Source: Hetaerina americana | Taxonomy: Eukaryota > Arthropoda > Insecta > Odonata > Calopterygidae | Assembly (NCBI GenBank): GCA_022747635.1 | Contig: JAKTNV010000007.1 | Location: 7,195,997 to 7,259,996 of the forward strand | Length of the DNA: 64,000 nt | Reading direction: 5' to 3' | Shown here: one piece after another, positions 22,577 to 33,477 of the stretch | How positions within the stretch are numbered: position 1 is the first letter of the stretch | Layout: the number at the start of each line of letters is the position of its first letter | Made by a program: the position numbers and the translations under genes | Notes under the pieces: generated by a model | The model's input: the letters and a program-made list of their open reading frames with translations, nothing else | Database searches by the model: none | Told to the model about the DNA's origin: nothing

Positions 22577-22660
<84 letters not shown>
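22577..22660. repeat. (TA)n microsatellite
   Basis: A pure TA tract directly downstream of the LINE copy. Confidence 0.92.
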
Positions 22661-22664
<4 letters not shown>

Positions 22665-23260
22665 TGATATAAAAAAATAAAATAAAATAAAACTCCACCG
22701 ACAACCGTTTAATATGGGGTAAGTATAGGTGTATCGGGTATCTGAGGTAGATCCTCTCCGTTCCGGTGAAAACGGTGGTTTTGTCCACGACATACCCAAA
22801 AACACGAACTTCTGATAGCCCTTCTCTGTGTTTTGTCCCGTCGATACGCCGGTAAAATAAATATCTGAACTTGCATTCCCAGATGGAATGCCTGATGATA
22901 ACGCCCGGGGTTTGAAACTTGCTTTTGTACTCTTGATGAACCAGCAGGGGGTTATCCTTATTTCATCCAACAACTACTATTTCCTCTAGGATACGAAGGG
23001 TCCCTCACCGAAGCCGTAGCATAGCGGGAAGAGCCACGGTACACGAGGTCGAACATGGGTGACCTCTCTCGATACACCCAAGCCGCGTATGATAAAGAAC
23101 AGCGTCGAGGAAACTTCGAAGCGGAATCGGGAAATAATTGGCAAAATGAGAACTTTTAATTTCGCGGCCATGAATTAGTTACATTAGTTTCGTCTTTAGA
23201 CCCAGGCCAAAGTTTATTGGGAAACCGCAGGCGAGCAGGAAGGGTTGCAGGGGCTGTCTG
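22665..23260. other. Unassigned
   Basis: No gene recognised. Confidence 0.4.
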
Positions 23261-23262
23261 CT

Positions 23263-23362
23263 TCGAGGGTAGGCTGAAAACTAATGCCCACATGCTTGTA
23301 GACCACAAGCAAAATGACCTTCAGAAGCACTCCTGGTGGCATGAAGAAGTAACATCCTATCG
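23263..23362 (+). mobile_element. Mariner 5'-end fragment
   Basis: The TIR-like GAGGGTAGGCTGAAAACTAATGC and the following 5' UTR (CTTGTAGACCACAAG ... GGTGGCATG) match 38511-38600, where they lead into a transposase N-terminus. Here the coding part is missing. Confidence 0.7.
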
Positions 23363-23364
23363 AC

Positions 23365-24320
23365 ATCTCTGATAAAGAATGGTATTTTTTCAAATTTCTT
23401 CTCACATTTCCTTTATATTTTAATGTAGTTTTTACATAAAAATAACAATGCGGATTGCATGTTCGACTTTCTTCTGCATACAAAAATCAAAAAATATGGT
23501 GAGTGAGTGAAGCAAATACCCAAAAAAGGAAAATAAAAACATAAAACCGGGCGAACTTTCGAGAGGTCTCCCATCTTATGGCCCCCTCCTGGAGAGAGAA
23601 AGAGCGCTTCTTTCCAGAAGACTGGAAGGCGAGGCGCATTCCATGCAAATCGGGCAGAGCAAGTGTTCCTTATCTCTATGGTGTGCGCCCTCTCTTACTG
23701 GGTGGCCATCCTCCAACGAATGACCTTCACGCCTCGAGTCATTCACTATCTGTTGTTTACACAGCATTACTACACTCTCGCCCACCTACGATTTTGTCAA
23801 CCACGCACAGATCACGCGACGTTCATTCTCTCAAACCAACGGCGAAGAATTCCCTTTGCACGTAACTGCTATCCATGGAATTCCAATGCATTTGCAGTCA
23901 GCCTTTCCGTGAGTACACTAAGTTTGACCAAACAATGGCTTCTTCGCAGAGGGATAATTACCATCGCAATAATCCGCATTAGCTGTTAAGCAATTGGCTA
24001 TTCCATTGGGTGTAACAAGAGGCCCAACAAAGGGCGAGGACATCACGATTACTGATGGCGCAGAAACAAAACGCTTGAGCCGACACCGAGAGGTGACCAA
24101 CAAGTTATCCTTTATGTCACCACTCGTACAAGAAGAAACTTTATGTTTTAGGTACATCAATTAATTCATTAAGTACCTCTCCATTCATTTGATTCATTTA
24201 AAAGCCACTTTTATCCTTGAAATTATAGCACAATCTTTAGATATCGGGTACCCTAAATTCTTTACGAGAATTGACAGTCACACTGGAGATGCGCTGGGTC
24301 CTTAGTAGTCTTTCTTTCGG
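23365..24320. other. Unassigned
   Basis: No gene recognised. Short frames on both strands have no visible domain. Confidence 0.4.
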
Positions 24321-24321
24321 T

Positions 24322-24578
24322 CGGTGAATAAAAGACGTCTCTTAAGCGATGATGCTGAAAATGTATTATTAGCACCAACTTACTACGGCAGGAGGGATCA
24401 TTTATTAAAAAAAGAAAGATTAAGTGTTGAACAGATTTAAGATGTCATTTTCACCCCGAACCATTTGCGATCAAAATAATATCTTTCTCTTGCGCTAGGG
24501 GGGAAGAGTATTTTGTATCAAATGTAATCAGGGGCGTAACCACTCTGCAAGTTATCCTAGCAGTGGCTTGAAGGATGA
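24322..24578 (+). mobile_element. CR1-like LINE, 3' UTR fragment
   Basis: From GACGTCTCTTAAGCGATG through GATCATTTATTAAAA and a degraded tail (CTCTGCAAGTTATCCTAGCAGTGGCTTG). A mariner derivative lies immediately downstream. Confidence 0.75.
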
Positions 24579-24585
24579 CATGTAT

Positions 24586-25168
24586 AGTACAAGGTTTGTA
24601 CAAAAAGTATCGGTTATAATTTCTCATGACGCGTTTGCGTGAAATGATGAATTCAGACCGTGTCGGTATAAGGGTGCGCATGATTGCAAATCTTATATTG
24701 GCAGTGATAAGACGTTGACAGTGCACATCATTATCACTATAAAGTTGGCAATACCAAAGATCTGCGCTAAACTCATCCCGAAGGTCTTTTGGGACGGACG
24801 GCCAAGAGCAGAATCGAGGGTCTATTTGCGAAGACCTTCTGCAACGACATCGCGACGATTCCCCAACCACCTTAGAGTCCCGACTTGGCACCAGCAGACT
24901 ATTTCCTATTCTCAAAAGTGAAATCCTCCCTCAATGGACACCACCATGGGACCCTTAAGTGCCGTCATAGAAGAAGGCACGCGTACCCTTAAGGACCTTC
25001 CAGAATTCGCCTACCAGGGAGCCTTCGAGTTGTGGAACAGCCGCAAGAGCGAAAGCGTGTCGAAGCTCAAGGGATTTACTAGGAAGGATTTTGAGTCAAT
25101 GCAGCAATATCTGAAATAAATCTATTTTTTCCAAAACTTTTCCCGATACTTTGTAAACAAACCATGTA
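24586..25168 (+). mobile_element. Mariner deletion derivative with recognisable TIRs
   Basis: Imperfect terminal repeats are visible: left ...GGTTTGTACAAAAAGTATCGG (24592-24612), right CCGATACTTTGTAAACAAACC (25143-25163). TATA-type flanks lie on both sides. The 0.58-kb length implies an internal deletion. Inside, 24715-25119 retains pieces of the transposase C-terminus in two frames: a shifted SPDLAP-equivalent, then TRTLKDLPEFAYQGAFELWN. It sits at the end of a CR1 tail. Confidence 0.78.
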
Positions 25169-25169
25169 T

Positions 25170-26130
25170 AGTATACATATATAGGAACGCAAAGGCAAGA
25201 ACACGTCCGATGAGTAAATAAATGGACATATGAATACGCCAAAATACTTATCAAGTAGATCCAGCGCAATAAAAATCAAAATATTCATAGTTTGTCTTAG
25301 GTTCTCGCGGGAACTGGAAAACGATTCGTTTGCTATTTGTCCAGGAACTGTGCCTTGCGAAGCCCTCAGAACAGGGCAACGAAGTCTATAGTTGTCTGGC
25401 CTGCTGGCAATCAATTTCTAATTCAACATCGAAGTGAAATGTACCGAGAGCTTCGAATTAAAGGCAGGCCCAAAGTAAGAGCCAGGCGCGATTATATTAG
25501 GCAGATGATGATGAAAATTTCGGCGTAAAATGACATTTGTTATAGAAATAAGGGTTGTTTTCAATCTTTTCCTTGGCCTATCATTTCTGATATCACCGTA
25601 ATCTCTCTCCAGTTGAATTTGCATGCGAGCCCACGTCACATCAGCAGTGAAACTGAATCCTTTCGGTGGAAAACAAAATTGGAAGATAAGGATACCAGAG
25701 GACCATTGCCGGTTAATCAGCGAGTGGCCTCCAGTCGCCATTTTGAGAGCTTCTCTCACCACATCACGTTCCACGATCGAAATCATCTCCACGTTGGATG
25801 GGGTCATCGAACATTATTTCAAGGATTATTCATCGGACTAACAGTCACGTATTGGGCAATCCATCGCGTATCAGGCCTAGAGATGTTACATATAAGAGTA
25901 GAAGCGAAACGCGACCTCCTAAATGTTCATAGCCATCTATCGAGATGAGAGAGAGGAGAAGGACGAAACAGGTAAAATGGACGGTAAGGAAAGCAAACCA
26001 AGGAGTACGAGGCATTGTGGGAGAGGAAAGCAGGTAGGGAAGGCTAATGAATAATATTTTAATAGGGATGGAATAATGAAGACTGTAAGGGGGGGAGAAT
26101 GTAAGTCGAACGAGGAAGGGTTATCTACAT
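25170..26130. other. Unassigned, possible old LINE scrap
   Basis: Near 25430-25528 the plus-strand frame reads MYRELRIKGRPKVRARRDYI, loosely like the basic C-terminal end of LINE reverse transcriptases. This is too short to call. Nothing else recognised. Confidence 0.3.
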
Positions 26131-26185
26131 CTACATAATACCCCGCAAGCCGCCGCAAGGGCGTGTGGCGGGGGGGGTTATAACG
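26131..26185 (-). repeat. Variant CR1-tail hairpin, minus copy
   Basis: CTTAATACCCCGC-type end with a GCAAGCCGCCGCAAGGGCGTGTGGCGGGG-like stem (two parts), the reverse of the variant at 11290-11342. It abuts a TA tract. Confidence 0.65.
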
Positions 26186-26188
26186 AGT

Positions 26189-26191
<3 letters not shown>

Positions 26192-26226
<35 letters not shown>

Positions 26227-26256
26227 CAAACATACACATATATATATATATATTTA
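26192..26256. repeat. (TA)n microsatellite
   Basis: TA runs interrupted by AACAAACATACACA. The tract separates two oppositely oriented tail modules (26131-26185 and 26268-26312). Confidence 0.9.
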
Positions 26257-26267
26257 TTAACAAACAT

Positions 26268-26312
26268 ACACACACCCCCTGCCATACACCCTAGCGGTGG
26301 CTTACAGGGAAC
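26268..26312 (+). repeat. CR1-tail hairpin module, isolated
   Basis: ACCCCCTGCCATACACCC then TAGCGGTGGCTTACAGGG, the terminal module without an upstream LINE body. Confidence 0.75.
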
Positions 26313-26314
26313 AA

Positions 26315-26735
26315 AAAATACTAACGAAAGCGCTTCTTTGTAACAAACAAACATTCGTCAACCTCTCCAACTGGCTGGTCCATAATTTGATCGCAGCCCA
26401 TTGCTACGATTTGGGCCCCGAAATAACTGGATGGTTCGCCGTGTAAGACCAATAAGTAGAACAATAAAAGATGGATAATCTAAAGAAGGCCTATTGGGTT
26501 GATTTCAAACCAAGGCTGAACGAGTAAGAATACGTATAGGGCTGCAATTCACCCACCTTCGAATGCAAGGACTAACTAATGAAATAATTAGTATTCAGGG
26601 AAATTAGGACCTACTATATTGCCTACGGATGAATGTGCTAAGATTCGCAATGTTGTGATAATAACTAGAGTTCTGATTCCCCACCCACAAGCCCAGGGTG
26701 CAAATGATCGAAGGAACCCAGATGGTTCAGTCTCA
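26315..26735. other. Unassigned
   Basis: No gene recognised. Confidence 0.4.
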
Positions 26736-26739
26736 ACTA

Positions 26740-26960
26740 CTCTTGAGACCGTGCCATACCATCGTCGGCAAATGAACGTATCTTACTAGTGACTACGTAG
26801 TCAATGTCGTTAACGTAAAGTAGGAATAAAAGAGGTCCGATAACATTTCCCTGGGGAACACCTGAAGTAACTTCTGCTGCATAAGCGCTGACTCCATCTA
26901 TTACCACTCTTGGTACCCGATCATTCAAAAAGTCTTTAATCCAACCCCGAAGTCTCTGTC
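26740..26960 (-). pseudogene. CR1-like LINE, RT palm fragment (inverted part)
   Basis: The minus strand encodes VVIDGVSAYAAEVTSGVPQG, then IGPLLFLLYVNDI and KIRSFADDG, the RT palm including the FADD catalytic box. Immediately to the right, the plus strand carries the downstream part of the same protein. Confidence 0.88.
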
Positions 26961-26961
26961 A

Positions 26962-27472
26962 GGCCTCATTTAGAACATGACCCCGTATAGCCCTCATTTA
27001 AAATATGCTGCTAGTATATGGGATCCTCACGAAGTAGGTCTGAATGCCGAACTAGATGACGTGCAGCGTGGGGGAGCTAGATTTGTAAGACGTTGTTATG
27101 ATGAACTTAGCGGCGTATCCAAAATATTAGAGCAGCTAGGCTGGGAATCACTCACGGAGCGAAGCTTAAAATACAGATTAAATTTCTCATATTAAATGAA
27201 AGGATGTTTCCGCAGAAATTATGTTAAAGATGTATTCATTAGCCCTATCGGACTACGGCGAACGAGATAATGTTCATATAATTAAAGAGAGCAAGTGTAA
27301 AACGCATATACAGGCTGTATTTAATGCATGTATACCTGTATTTAATATTTCATTTCTCCCACGAACGATAATGGGATCAGAATAACATTAACGGACCTGC
27401 CATTTTGAGTCAAAAGTATTCAGGTATGTAATCACCCCCTTCCACACACCCTAGCGAAAGCTGGCAGGGTGC
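26962..27472 (+). pseudogene. CR1-like LINE, C-terminus and 3' tail (direct part)
   Basis: The coding part reads FKYAASIWDPHEVGLNAELD, then RGGARFVRRCYDELSGVSKI and LGWESLTERSLKYRL, then stop, 3' UTR and tail hairpin (CCACACACCCTAGCG ... GGCAGGG). CCTCATTTA-AA occurs twice at the junction (26965 and 26992), a small duplication. With 26740-26960 this forms an inversion of the upstream segment next to an intact 3' segment. Confidence 0.88.
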
Positions 27473-27474
27473 AA

Positions 27475-28065
27475 TGTAGATCGATAGGTAGATAGATAGA
27501 ATCAACTCGATTACTCTCGGTCAATTAAGAGGGAATGCCAAGAGTGACTGACCCCTGTCCATCAAACCGTACCAACATTGCCTTCCAAGTGGACCGACCG
27601 ATCATCGGATCACCTTCTTCGCAAGTTCCACACGCCACGCGGTCCACCCCTTGCCCTCACGCCCCTGATTATTTCCGGATCGCTCCGCCCAGACCGTATC
27701 GATCCCGTCCCAAGGGTAAGGGGGGTTCACGTCCTCCGATGGTGAATGGATCATCTGAATTCGCCAATCACGGCCCATCGCCTATCGGCCCCACGACCAC
27801 GATAAGCCTTTTTCCGCAGACCTACCCCACAAGTGGCCGGCCGCCCTGGAGTCCCTAGGTCCGCTTCCACGCCGCTGGGCATTATCGAGGCAATACCAAC
27901 ACGACAAACGGCCCGGGAAGCAACAAACGGGTCAGCATTCACACGGCGCATTTTCAACTCGGACATTTTTTTCTCCTTCTCTGGAGAGCGCACTCATATG
28001 TCAGCATACCTCTTGCAGCGGCGGAACTTCAATTCCAATACCCATATCATATTGTTCATTACTTC
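27475..28065. other. Unassigned
   Basis: An open plus-strand frame (27535-27858) is Pro/Ser-rich with no visible domain. A GATAGATAGATAG run lies at 27484-27500. Confidence 0.4.
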
Positions 28066-28067
28066 TA

Positions 28068-28183
28068 CAAATAATGTACGCATTAAGTTCACTTGCATTC
28101 CTCAGAGGGTGTACCCTTTTATTACGCTTCTCACAAAGTCATTATGTGTCAAAGATTGCAGTAAAGCGGGAACGTTTAATACT
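28068..28183 (+). repeat. Left part of composite repeat (related to 63345-63457, inverted)
   Basis: CATTAAGTTCACTTGC through GTAAAGCGGGAACGTTT is present as reverse complement at 63345-63457. The homology continues on the far side of the mariner (29514 onward), so the mariner splits one repeat. Confidence 0.85.
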
Positions 28184-28184
28184 A

Positions 28185-29511
28185 CCTTGATCAAAAATTT
28201 CCCGGAATTTATTCAGAAAATTAAAAATACAAGTTTATTCATCTAAATCTATATTGTCCCCTTCAAAGTAATCCCCATCGACTGCAACACACTTATGCCA
28301 GCGCTTGATCCAATCCTCGAAACATTTTTTATATTCAGTTTTCGGTATGTCCATCAGTGCTTCCTGCGATTTTTCCATTACTTCCTCTCGGCTGCTAAAA
28401 CGCGTTCCCCGTAATGGTTTTTTAACTCGATTGAACAGAAAGAAGTCACAGGGAGCCAAATCAGGTGAATTCGGTGGCTGTTGGATGGTATTTGTTGCAT
28501 TTTTCGTCAAAAAATTACGAATAATGATAGCACTGTGCGACGGTGCGTTATCATGGTGCAAAATCCACGAGTTTTCTGCCCACATTTCTGGTCTCTTTCG
28601 GCGAATTGCTTCACGCAAACGTCTCATAACGCCCAAATAATACTCTTTGTTTACTGTCTGGCCTTCTGGCAAAAATTCATGATGCACTACACCGTTGTAA
28701 TCCATGAAAACCGTCAGCATTGCCTTCTTTTTTGACTGAAAACGACGTGGTTTTTTTGGTCTCGGCTCATTTGGTGAACGCCATTCACTTGCCTGATGTC
28801 TGGATTGCGTGTCGTACTCATAAACCCACGTCTCGTCTCCAGTAATGATCCTTTTGATGAATGTGGGATCGGATTCAGCCTCGCAAATCATGTCTTTTGC
28901 GACGTCAACACTGTCTCTTTTTTGCATGAAATTGAGGTCTTTTGGCACCAACTTTGCTGCTACACGACGGAAACCCAAATCATTAACCACAATGTCTTGG
29001 GCGGATCCATAGGCAATGTTCAAGTCCTCCGCTATTTCTCTGATGGTTAATTTGCGGTTATTGACCAACATTTCTTTTACTTTATCAATTTTTTCACCGA
29101 CTTTCGATGTCGATGGTCTGCCACTGCGTTCATCATCTTCGATTGACTCACGACCACTTCTGAACCGCTCGTGCCACTGGTAAACGACCGTTTTTTTTTA
29201 GAGAATCGTTGCCGAAACACTTTTCCAACATTTCCAACGTCCGTGCGCCACTATATCCGTTTTTTACGCAAAATTTAATACAAGTTCGTTGTTGCAAATT
29301 TAAATCCATTTCTGCAATTGTAAAAAATCGCCAACACACACAGAGATAGATGTACTCTTGGCTACGTAACTTTTGCAAATGTCAAGTTATGACACTAAGA
29401 TTTAAAGGGAATATCAACAACAGATGTACCAATTTAACAAAAAAAACAGAACTCAAATCGGAACGATGGGAGCGCCACACGGTGGTTATTCCGGGAACTT
29501 TTTGATCAAGG
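28185..29511 (-). mobile_element. Near-complete mariner transposon
   Basis: The element is 1327 bp, the usual mariner size, and flanked by TA (28183-28184, 29512-29513). Its terminal repeats begin CCTTGATCAAAAA and match for about 24 bp with one mismatch (T versus G within AATTTCCC/AGTTCCC). It interrupts a composite repeat whose uninterrupted relative lies at 63148-63457, giving an empty-site reference. Confidence 0.95.
28235..29308 (-). pseudogene. Mariner transposase, one frameshift from intact
   Basis: The main frame (28235-29071 and further upstream) encodes the end of the helix-turn-helix region (REIAEDLNIAYGSAQDIV) and the full catalytic domain. The first Asp is in IITGDETWVYEYD, the second in WILHHDNAPSHS, and the third in NSPDLAPCDFFLF 34 residues later, so it is DD34D. 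The C-terminus WHKCVAVDGDYFEGD is present. The N-terminus (MDLNLQQRTCIKFCVKNGYS, start at about 29308) lies in another frame. The shift falls at a nine-base homopolymer (T9 on the plus strand, 29191-29199), and the frame after it continues ...VYQWHERFRSGRES. The catalytic triad is intact. A length error in the homopolymer, real or from sequencing, is the only visible break. Confidence 0.93.
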
Positions 29512-29513
29512 TA

Positions 29514-29573
29514 GTATTTTTAGTACCCTGGAAGCCACCGCTATAGCGTGTGGCAGGGGATAAATACACACCA
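29514..29573 (-). mobile_element. CR1 3' tail, part 1 (split by SINE)
   Basis: TAGTACCCTGGAAGCCACC ... GTGTGGCAGGGG and AAATACACACCAGACT: the terminal hairpin and the next bases of the LINE on the minus strand. The remainder continues at 29714. Confidence 0.85.
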
Positions 29574-29713
29574 GACTCGAAGAAACTGCGGGAACTTTTA
29601 ACGGACGCCTCGGTAGCTTAACTGGCTAAAATACTCGGTCGGATATCGAAGGATCCGGGTTTGAAACCCGGTCAAGGAAAATGATTCTTACAAACTGAAA
29701 TTGTTGCATTTTG
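29574..29713 (+). repeat. SINE family 3, copy 1 (tRNA-derived), with target duplication
   Basis: The element starts near GAAGAAACTGCGGGAACTTT. The tRNA-like head (29608-29676) has TAGCTTAACTGGCTAAAAT as an A-box region and a perfect T-arm CCGGGTTTGAAACCCGG. It ends with ACTGAAATTGTTGCATTTTG. ATACACACCAGACT occurs on both sides (about 29559-29572 and 29716-29729), a 14-bp target duplication within a CR1 tail. Other copies: 40303-40408, 47795-47959 and 63148-63290. Confidence 0.88.
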
Positions 29714-29768
29714 ATACACACCAGACTTATTTTGACCCGGATATTTTTACCCCTCTCGCGGTCCGTTG
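29714..29768 (-). mobile_element. CR1 3' tail, part 2
   Basis: ATACACACCAGACTTATTTT then GACCCGGATATTTTTACCCC, continuing the LINE 3' UTR after the SINE. It fades after CGCGGTCCG. Confidence 0.8.
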
Positions 29769-29769
29769 G

Positions 29770-31260
29770 ATAAGAGCTTATATCCAGCCATAAACATTTA
29801 TTAGCTGGCCGAGGACCCAAAAATAGTAATTCCGATTTGTCATCCGTAAACGAACGCTTATTTCGCATTTGTAAATTTGCTACCCGGGTATGCATTTAGG
29901 GGATCCGATTGCCTTGGCTCAGGAAGAGAAACTAGTTTTTCACGGTATTCATTGCATCACATCTCTTTCCATTCGAGCATTTCTCCGAGGGAAACATGCT
30001 CATCGTATTTTTCCTCTTGCTAAGGCTCGCTCGCCTTATAGACACTAAAAATAATTTTTACCAGGATTTTGAAGTCTCTAAGATATTGAAGAATGAAGAT
30101 TTTTAGCGAATAAAGTGAAACTCCTCTGCCTCATAAACAATAAATAAATGTATCGGTGCTTATTAGGCTAGCCACGATTTTTTGGGGAATTACACGAGTC
30201 AGGGGGGGATACTCACTTTCAGGATGGTCGAAGTTCGCAAATGATTAAATTTTGACGTCAGAGCCTCGATGAATCCTGAATATTATTTCCAAAAATGGGA
30301 TAATTATCGAGTGTGTGATGTCACAACCTCGTTATTGTCGTGAAATGACGATTTCGAGGCATTAATCAAAGGATCCCCACAGGTGACATCATCGGATCGG
30401 AAAATGGCGGATCCGAGACAAAGAGTGCTCACACGAACACGCGAGAATTGTGGAGAGGAGAGACTTACGAGCCGTGGAAACACATTTTCCCCGTCGTCGC
30501 AATGCAATTCGACCGCTATACTAATTATTTCTCAACTCGCGACTCCGCGTGAGTAACATGCGGCGCCGCTGGCTGCTTCAATTCCCCAGCGGACTTAGCA
30601 GAACGGCAATTGATTCTGCACTCACGAGGTCGACGTGGGACCCACCCCAATCGCAACACAGGGAGCACCCAGCTGAGGAGTCAGTAATTGCGAACGAATA
30701 GGATCTCATCTGTCCTTCTTAGGAGCACACGCGACATAGGCATCTTTATAAAAAATCACTGCGTGGGGTAGCAGGAGCCCCTTGGTTTATCCCTAACAAG
30801 GTCATTCATAGAGAACTACATATATATCCCATAAATAAGCTCATAATAAAAGCACTACACAGTTATAGCAGGTCACTCCCCCGTTCAAAAAATCCCCTAA
30901 TTTCCACCCTATGGTATCCAACTCTTCCGAAGGGGAAAACTAAATATCCCCAACAACTCCTCAAGTTGACTCCTTCAGCACCTCCCGAGCAAAAAGCCCC
31001 TGAATTTCCTCAATCAACCTCCTTTCACCCAAAACTTAATAAACCAAATGTCCCTTTCCAACCAAAACTTAAACCGAAAAGGAGCACAACCCCCAATAAA
31101 AAGAAGCAAACGGGTCCTGCTTCACCTGAATTACCTCATCTTTCTCCACCAAACCCGACCTGATTCCTATCTCATCGGCCAACCCCTCTAACCTCATCCA
31201 ATATACCTCCATCACCTGGAACATTACAACCTAACTACCAATTTGCTTCCATTCAAAGAA
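29770..31260. other. Unassigned
   Basis: A 65-codon plus-strand frame at 30966-31163 is Pro/Lys-rich (KLNKPNVPFQPKLKPKRS). It could be a scrap of a retroelement ORF1 or chance, in C/A-rich sequence. No other gene is seen. Confidence 0.35.
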
Positions 31261-31263
31261 ACA

Positions 31264-31265
<2 letters not shown>

Positions 31266-31308
<43 letters not shown>

Positions 31309-31345
31309 CAATAATAATAATGATAATAATAATTACAATAATACT
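31266..31345. repeat. (TA)n and AAT-rich microsatellite
   Basis: A TA tract (31267-31305) followed by ATTACAATAATAATGATAAT-type repeats, lying just before a LINE fragment. Confidence 0.88.
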
Positions 31346-31408
31346 GATAATTACAATTATAAAACAAAAAAATAAAATAAACAATATTTTAAAAACAATA
31401 TTAAATAG

Positions 31409-32016
31409 ATAAAAGATAAAATTAGGATTTATTAGAAGAGTAATGAGAAAATGTTGCGAAAAGAAGGTTAAAGAGAAATTTACTTTTTCGCTGGTTATGC
31501 CTCTTTTTTTAAATATGCTGCAAGTATATGGGATCCTCACGAAGTTGGATTAATTGCCGAATTGGATCGCGTTAGAGCGTAGAGGAGATAGGTTTGTAAA
31601 CCGTTGTTATGATAAACTTAATTCCGTATCCAAAATATTAGAGCAGCTAGCCTCGGAATCATTCGCTGAGCGAAGGTTAAATTACAAGAGGTGATTACAA
31701 GAGAGAGGCTGGGAATCATTCAAGTGGCGTTACATTACATATGAAATATCTCGCATGATTGGGAGGACGTCTCTTTAGCATTAATGTTGAAACTGCATTA
31801 TTATTATCCATATCGTACTACGGTAGGGCAGATCATGCCATTAAAATTAGAGAGATTAAGTGGAGAACAGATAGAATTGAGATGCACTTTTTTTCACGAA
31901 TGATAAAGGGATCAGAATAACATTGTTCGACCGCGGTAGGGTCACATTCAGGTCAAAATTAGTCTGGTGTACATTCACCCCCTGCCACACACCCTAGCGG
32001 TGACTTGCAGGGTACT
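31409..32016 (+). pseudogene. CR1-like LINE, C-terminal and 3' fragment
   Basis: Frames shift but give IRRVMRKCCEKK, YAASIWDPHEVGLIAELD, then the SESFAERRLNYK equivalent, 3' UTR and the tail hairpin (CCCTGCCACACACCC ... GACTTGCAGGGTACT). A partial repeat of the GGGAATCATT segment occurs at 31655-31720. Confidence 0.85.
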
Positions 32017-32019
32017 ATG

Positions 32020-32710
32020 ATAATGCAAATAAAAAAAAAACAAAAAATGGCATTTTCTATTTTCTTCCTTCTAGATCAGCCCTTAAACTGGAAAATGAAA
32101 TACATGAATGACACACATCAGTGGGGACGAGTCACTTCTATCATTGATAATAAGCAACAGAGGGCGCACTTCCCTTTAGAACGGAGAACTGGACTGCTTG
32201 CAGAAGGTCTGCTGAATCCAAGTCGGATTAGAAACGCGAACATCGCTGAAACACGGCAAAGAACGCCAATCGGCAGTCCAAGTAACGTGGGCGCGGACTG
32301 GCCCTCCTACACCAGCCGGGGGTTGGGGAAGAAAAGGGTTGGGAGGTCTCGGTGGGAGGGTGACGTCAGTTCCCACCACAGGGAATGGATGGCTCTGGCC
32401 CGAGGGGTACGGAGATGCTCGCCTCCTTACTCAATCCGTCGATGGATTTCCTCAGCTTCTCGGATTAAAAAATATATATCGAATGTCAACTTGGCGCCAA
32501 GTCTCGAATGAACCCTTTCACGCGATACAACTTTCCTTAAGACTTCTGAATTTTGTGCATGCAAACACACTTTTGTTTTGTGTTTTCAGCCGACCCCAAT
32601 GTTAACGCTTTTATGTCAAATGAGCACTTTTGTATCGGAAAAGAAAATACTTTGTCCTTCCACATATATTTCATCATGCACGACTTAAGTTTCCACTTAC
32701 AAAGTCATCA
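32020..32710. other. Unassigned
   Basis: A 168-codon plus-strand frame (32005-32511) has no recognisable domain; it overlaps the LINE tail at its start and is probably chance. Confidence 0.4.
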
Positions 32711-32785
32711 TCATCCTGATTATGACTTTGTTAAGTCGAAACATAGGTCGTGTATATTAAAATATGCGTGGAAGAACAAAATTTT
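32711..32785 (+). repeat. Stem-loop retroelement tail
   Basis: CCTGATTATGACTTTGTTAA then GTCGAAACATAGGTCG, with stem GACTT (32724-32728) to AAGTC (32733-32737). TATTAAAATATGCGTGGAAG follows. It has the same architecture as 39907-39985, 41634-41700 and 42251-42330. Confidence 0.65.
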
Positions 32786-32789
32786 TTTG

Positions 32790-33470
32790 TTTTCCGATAT
32801 GAATCGCTTCCTCGAAGTGACGCCTCAAATCATTCTATCCAAGCATTTTCTGTAGTCGTCACGACAGATTCCAACCATTCTTCAGACCAGGAAACGGCTG
32901 TCGCATTAGGGACAGTGTTAACTGCCAACGGCCGAAACGGAACCGAAAACGGAAAAAAAGAAAATTTGGGCTCTGGATCGGATTCGCAGGAGAACGTTTC
33001 AGGACCGGTGTTTTTGCATTTGAAAATTCAATCTTCGCGTAGCGTCTTCGTCCAAGAGCTCATTTTTTACCCGCGTGCCACAAAAACTGGCTTCAAACAA
33101 AAATAATGTGTATTCCAGCGCCACAATCGGTAGTCTCTTGAAACAACCCCGCTCATTTGTGTTCCGTAGATGGGAGCCAAGAATCGGATATGAAATTAAA
33201 AATCCGCACTTATTTCTCAATTTCGAACGAATTAATAAATCGGGTTCCGCACATATATAGAATATTATTCACCCTTTCGAACCGTGCGACTCTAAGTGTA
33301 CTGGAATAAGCATCGAGCGTCTCTTGACCTTAGGCAGGGATAGGACGAGCCAACATCTCGCGCTCCTCCAAAGAACGGCATAGGAAGGACCGCAGGAACG
33401 AACACCAACGGGTTGGGACTTAAAAGAATCCATTAATTTTGCTGATAATTTAGCTTTTGTTTAAGGAATT
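32790..33470. other. Unassigned
   Basis: No gene recognised. Confidence 0.4.
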
Positions 33471-33477
33471 AGGTATA

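Noticed and set aside
25430..25528. LINE reverse-transcriptase C-terminal end
   Set aside because: Only a short basic stretch (KGRPKVRARRDYI) is suggestive, with no further motif on either side.
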